Assembly (NCBI GenBank): GCA_049516635.1
Contig: JBEKSX010000062.1
Location: 1 to 18,340 of the forward strand
Length of the DNA stretch: 18,340 bases
Reading direction: 5' to 3'
Source: JBEKSX01 sp049516635
GTDB lineage: Bacteria > Bacteroidota > Ignavibacteria > Tepidaquicellales > OLB5
Numbering within the stretch: the first letter of the stretch is position 1; each line of letters starts with the position of its first letter. The translations under genes were made by a program, and so were the position numbers. The notes under the pieces were generated by a model, which saw only the letters and a list, made by a program, of their open reading frames with translations, did not search any database and was not told where the DNA came from. Below are positions 15,317 through 18,340 of this stretch, piece after piece.

Positions 15317-15348
15317 CAAAGTTAATTAATTTATATTTTCTATTCAAC
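15317..15348 (-). promoter_or_regulatory. Candidate promoter for tRNA-Gly
   Basis: On the minus strand GTTG (15348-15345), 20 bases, then TAACTTTG (15324-15317). The second element is a full match to the Bacteroidetes TAnnTTTG element and the first matches TTTG at three of four. RNA would start about 30 bases before the mature tRNA. Confidence 0.5.
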
Positions 15349-15508
15349 TAAAATACAATGTGACTATCAAATGTTGGTATTTTAAGAAAAATCAGATAGT
15401 TAAATATATCGATTAATGTTTCTTAATTTTGATTTTGTTATTATATTATGTGTGACGTTTGGGTGGGTATTTTAGTGACTGGTTCTACCCCTTAACTAGG
15501 TTGCTAAA

Positions 15509-16354
15509 ATGAAAAATTATTTAAAATATTTATTAATATTCTCCCTCCTGGTTCCTCTCTCGAACCTGTATCCGCAGGACTCGGGCAAAAAAGAATTCAA
15601 AGATACTGTCCGAACTGAATACCTTAAAGCAATCATCAGGTCTGTTCCCGTGTTAACAATCGAAGTTAATGGGAATTATGATTTTGGATTATTCGAACTT
15701 TCCGCTAACGATAACGGAGATTTTTCCTCGAATGAATTCATTGGCGGTGATAATTTTGGGGTAAGGCATGGTTTTGGGTTAATGACTTCAGTGAAATTCA
15801 ATTTGCAGGAAAGCGGTCATTTTCGTTTATGTATCTCCGGCGGTTACAGCAGGTTCAGCAGCAGGTTCAACAAACTGTTCACCGTGCAAAGCGAAGAAAG
15901 CTTTGCGGACTACAATGTTTATTCATTAGGCGTGGGTGTTGAAAACAGTTTTACCCCCAGTTACAAATTTAAACCTGTAGTCGGCATAAGCTTGATCGGC
16001 AGTATCATCGACGGCAATGCACAACTTGCAGACCCGAGCATAACCGGTTTGCTCAATGTGGATATTAAACCTGCGTTCCGTCTGGGTCTATCAGCCTACT
16101 CCGGGTTGGAATATATGGTTAACAACAAATATGGTTTGAATTGCGGGATCAGAATTGTTCATGCTAATCTGTGGCTCAAAGATACAAAAGTTTCTGATAA
16201 TCCTGGTGAGATATACCTGAATGACAAACGCGTTGTTCCAAGGATTCCTTTTTCAGGATTCAGGCAATTTGCGTGGGGTGAACTCTATGCAGGGGTGAAT
16301 ATTTATTTTGGTATCCATCAAAAAGAATATATAATCAAAAAAATGCTTCGGTAA
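15509..16354 (+). CDS. Exported outer-membrane beta-barrel-like protein, unknown function
   Basis: Protein of 281 residues with a clear signal peptide: K-N-Y-L-K then a hydrophobic core about 7-18, likely cut near residue 22. The mature part is a series of alternating polar/hydrophobic strands with Gly and aromatic residues at turns, such as G-F-G-L-M-T-S-V-K-F, L-C-I-S-G-G-Y-S-R-F, Y-S-L-G-V-G-V-E and L-Y-A-G-V-N-I-Y-F-G, the look of an outer-membrane barrel with perhaps eight to ten strands. The last strand is followed by a basic tail (K-E-Y-I-I-K-K-M-L-R), unusual because barrels tend to end in an aromatic residue. I do not recognise a family. An AGG nine bases before the ATG is a weak ribosome site. 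The divergent sigma/anti-sigma pair is on the other side of tRNA-Gly. Confidence 0.7.
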   Translation: MKNYLKYLLIFSLLVPLSNLYPQDSGKKEFKDTVRTEYLKAIIRSVPVLTIEVNGNYDFGLFELSANDNGDFSSNEFIGGDNFGVRHGFGLMTSVKFNLQESGHFRLCISGGYSRFSSRFNKLFTVQSEESFADYNVYSLGVGVENSFTPSYKFKPVVGISLIGSIIDGNAQLADPSITGLLNVDIKPAFRLGLSAYSGLEYMVNNKYGLNCGIRIVHANLWLKDTKVSDNPGEIYLNDKRVVPRIPFSGFRQFAWGELYAGVNIYFGIHQKEYIIKKMLR

Positions 16355-16628
16355 ATACTCTTACTGGTTCTAAATTTGTCCTGTGTGAGTATCATTTTGA
16401 TTATATCTTCTTTCTTGGTTCCATTTAACAGCTTTTTGCTGATAGGAGTGGTATACATCAGCATATATACCCGTAATCAGTTATTTACCTTATCCTAAAA
16501 CCTTCAACCAAACAAGCTTTATTTAATCTTCGTTTCAATTTGTTACACTCCCGATATATTAATTTACAGTAATTTATTAAACTTTGACTATTATTGTAGT
16601 GTCATATTAACAAATAAAGGAGGTTGTC
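16355..16628. other. Intergenic region upstream of the DUF6600 gene
   Basis: A 274-base gap. A 7-bp inverted repeat TGCTGAT / ATCAGCA (16437-16463, 13-base loop) has no T-run after it, so its role is unclear. Near the right end are TTGACT (16584-16589) and TATTAA (16605-16610), 15 bases apart, a possible primary-sigma promoter; AACT (16580-16583) and TGTC (16600-16603), 16 bases apart, loosely resemble the spacing of the ECF promoter at the sigma gene. Both readings are weak. Confidence 0.35.
16616..16624 (+). promoter_or_regulatory. Strong Shine-Dalgarno site of the DUF6600 gene
   Basis: AAAGGAGGT, a near-perfect match to the 16S rRNA 3' end, four bases before the ATG at 16629. Most other genes in the window have no such site, so this one fixes the start and suggests strong translation. 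Confidence 0.8.
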
Positions 16629-18293
16629 ATGAAAAGGGCAATATTAAATAAACTGATAGCAAAAATGGTAATAATAGCGCTTCCAACTTTATTATCACTA
16701 AACTGTGGAGCATCTTCTAAGATATTTAATCAGAATGATGGAAACTTAACAACTGCGGGTTACGGAGAACTACAAAGCGTAAATCCTTCAGATGATGTTA
16801 ACTTTCAAACTTTTTATAATGGAATGTCAACAGATGGCGATTGGATCCCGGTTGATCAAAGCGAAATAGCACCGGACCAGATCCAAAACTCTGATGATCC
16901 TTCATATGTGGACCAGGATGTAGACCAAAATTACATTTGGAGACCTTATGAAGCACATGACCAGAACTGGAATCCTTATTCCAACGGGAGATGGGAATGG
17001 ACGAATAGGGGCTGGGTGTGGTTATCCGATTACGATTGGGGATGGGCTGCCTATCATTACGGCAGATGGTGGTATTCACCTTTATATGGGTGGGTCTGGT
17101 CACCCGGCCATACCTGGGCTGCGTCCTGGGTAACTTTCTATTGTGATGATGATTACATCGGCTGGTATCCGGTTACGCCATGGTCTCATTGGCACTGGGA
17201 TAATGATTACGTCTGTGTAGAGAACAATTATTATTATAACTATTATAACTACACTTACGTTTATGAACACAATTTCAATCAGCATATAAGCCCCAGGGTT
17301 ATCATAGATCCGAGAATCGTTCCCGGATTACAAGGTAATTCATCGGTCGGTGTTGCACCCGGCGGTTATCTGACAAGCCAGGGACCGAAGGTACAAACTA
17401 TAGAAAATTCAACCGGTACAAAAATTACTCCGGTCACGATCAACTACACCGGCAATGTGAGCGATGTGGGAATTCATAATAAAAATTTGACCACCTATAA
17501 GCCTAATAACAGTAACGGAACGAATACTAAAACAGAAAATAAAACAGGTAATGTAGTTAATATAACCGGCAGCAAAACAAATATAGGTACTGTAACCAAT
17601 GGTCAGAAGGTAAATCAAAACACCAAACAGAACACGGGTTACGTGAATCAAAATGATAATGGGAAAAAGATAAATGTCAGCACACCGAACGTGAATGTGA
17701 CTAAAACCCAGAAGACTAACGGGATAACTAAATCAAACACAAATCCGGTGAATACAGGAAATAAATCAAGCGGAAACGTAACTGTGAGCAAGAATCAGAA
17801 TTATGGAAATAAAACCGAAACCGTAAAAAAAGGAAGTGTCAACAGTGGTAATGTACCCGATATTAAGACAAATAAGAACAGCAATGTTACAAAATCAAAT
17901 AATACTAGTTCTAAGAGCGGGATAACATCTTATAATACCGGAAATGTTACTAAGACCTCCCCCAATGGAAACAACAATGTGAGTACGAAAAAAAGTACTA
18001 TTATTACGCCAAACGTTAAAGAAAATAAACCTATTAGTACTAACAAGACTATAACGAACAGCAATAACACTTCGAAGCCTGTGTATACACCTAATAATTC
18101 AGTTACAAAGAATAATAATGTGATCAAAAACAGTGCACCGGTGACTAAAACAAATGATGTAAAAGTGAATAATCCTGTTCAGCAGAAAGTAAACAACCCG
18201 AATCCGATTAACATAAAATCAAATTCAACCAATCAATCTGCGCCGGATAAAGAAGTTAAGAATTCCCCGGTTTCGAAAAACAAGAATAACTGA
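16629..18293 (+). CDS. DUF6600-type Trp-rich exported protein with long Asn/Thr/Lys-rich tail
   Basis: Protein of 554 residues in three parts. Residues 1-26 are a signal sequence ending L-S-L-N-C-G, which may be a loose lipobox with the Cys at 26 lipid-modified. Residues about 102-190 form a tryptophan-rich module with 18 Trp in under 90 residues, including G-R-W-E-W-T, G-W-V-W-L-S-D-Y-D-W-G-W-A, H-Y-G-R-W, Y-G-W-V-W-S-P-G and W-A-A-S-W-V, followed by Y-I-G-W-Y-P. This is the DUF6600 pattern, whose function is not known. A Tyr/Asn run follows at 199-212. From about 240 to the end the chain is low-complexity, rich in Asn, Thr, Lys, Ser and Val, nearly free of aromatic and acidic residues, with recurring [ST]-G-N-V. 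It is probably disordered and basic, as expected for a wall- or surface-binding tail. The gene ends with TGA at 18291. Confidence 0.82.
   Translation: MKRAILNKLIAKMVIIALPTLLSLNCGASSKIFNQNDGNLTTAGYGELQSVNPSDDVNFQTFYNGMSTDGDWIPVDQSEIAPDQIQNSDDPSYVDQDVDQNYIWRPYEAHDQNWNPYSNGRWEWTNRGWVWLSDYDWGWAAYHYGRWWYSPLYGWVWSPGHTWAASWVTFYCDDDYIGWYPVTPWSHWHWDNDYVCVENNYYYNYYNYTYVYEHNFNQHISPRVIIDPRIVPGLQGNSSVGVAPGGYLTSQGPKVQTIENSTGTKITPVTINYTGNVSDVGIHNKNLTTYKPNNSNGTNTKTENKTGNVVNITGSKTNIGTVTNGQKVNQNTKQNTGYVNQNDNGKKINVSTPNVNVTKTQKTNGITKSNTNPVNTGNKSSGNVTVSKNQNYGNKTETVKKGSVNSGNVPDIKTNKNSNVTKSNNTSSKSGITSYNTGNVTKTSPNGNNNVSTKKSTIITPNVKENKPISTNKTITNSNNTSKPVYTPNNSVTKNNNVIKNSAPVTKTNDVKVNNPVQQKVNNPNPINIKSNSTNQSAPDKEVKNSPVSKNKNN
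17346..18290 (+). repeat. Low-complexity Asn/Thr/Lys-coding tract
   Basis: Codes for the last 315 or so residues of the DUF6600 protein. Short degenerate units recur, notably [ST]-G-N-V (five copies: T-G-N-V three times and S-G-N-V twice) and N-V-T-K. The DNA is dominated by AAT, AAC, ACA, ACT and AAA codons. No exact long repeat is present, so it has drifted rather than expanded recently. Confidence 0.65.
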
Positions 18294-18340
18294 CCGTATA
18301 TCGGAAAGATAAACAAATTCGCAAGAGAGTGTTTTAAAAC

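Noticed and set aside
15450..15490. G-rich stretch with GGGTA / TACCC before the barrel gene considered as a leader hairpin or riboswitch.
   Set aside because: Only five base pairs around a long loop, with no match to a known riboswitch core.
15478..16372. Ten-base direct repeat ACTGGTTCTA flanking the barrel-like gene (15478-15487 and 16363-16372).
   Set aside because: Too short to mark a mobile element; no inverted ends, transposase or integrase nearby. Chance is the simplest reading.
16437..16463. TGCTGAT / ATCAGCA inverted repeat considered as the terminator of the barrel gene.
   Set aside because: The loop is 13 bases and no T-run follows on the plus strand.
17930..18127. Antisense frame rich in Leu, Val and Phe opposite the DUF6600 tail, looking like a small membrane protein.
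   Set aside because: The hydrophobic look arises because the reverse complement of Asn/Thr/Lys codons reads as Ile/Val/Leu/Phe; there is no start signal.

Overview
The window looks like chromosomal DNA of a bacterium from the Fibrobacteres-Chlorobi-Bacteroidetes (FCB) group, most likely an Ignavibacteria-type lineage. The main clues are a secreted protein ending in a type IX secretion (Por) sorting domain with the N-Y-P-N-P-F-N-P motif, AT-rich intergenic DNA, mostly weak or absent Shine-Dalgarno sequences, and a lone RapZ C-terminal domain. The phylum call is an inference from these motifs. I see no phage genes, transposase, CRISPR array or integration signature.

Left part (1-2822, plus strand): the 3' end of anhydro-N-acetylmuramic acid kinase (anmK), a short-chain dehydrogenase/reductase, and a secreted type IX cargo protein built from two copies of one module.

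Central part (2944-14493, minus strand; the series continues to 15058): reading in the direction of transcription (high to low coordinate), there is an ECF sigma/membrane anti-sigma pair closed by a clear terminator; rapZ C-terminal domain plus an MFS transporter; serC-serA-DUF1015, a serine biosynthesis operon closed by a second terminator; tRNA-Val(UAC); livM-livG-livF, the inner half of a branched-chain amino acid type ABC importer without livH or a binding protein; a class I aminotransferase; and a secreted beta-propeller of the LVIVD type.

Right part (15059-18340): a likely self-regulated ECF promoter in front of the sigma gene, tRNA-Gly(CCC) on the minus strand, then on the plus strand an outer-membrane barrel-like protein and a large DUF6600 protein with a tryptophan-rich module and a long Asn/Thr/Lys tail. 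The sigma/anti-sigma pair and these two envelope proteins may form an envelope-response locus, but this rests on neighbourhood only.

Most of the window is ordinary core metabolism and transport. The parts most worth a second look are the anti-sigma factor with a duplicated periplasmic module and an internal lipobox-like start, the DUF6600 protein, and DUF1015 sitting where a phosphoserine phosphatase gene would be expected.
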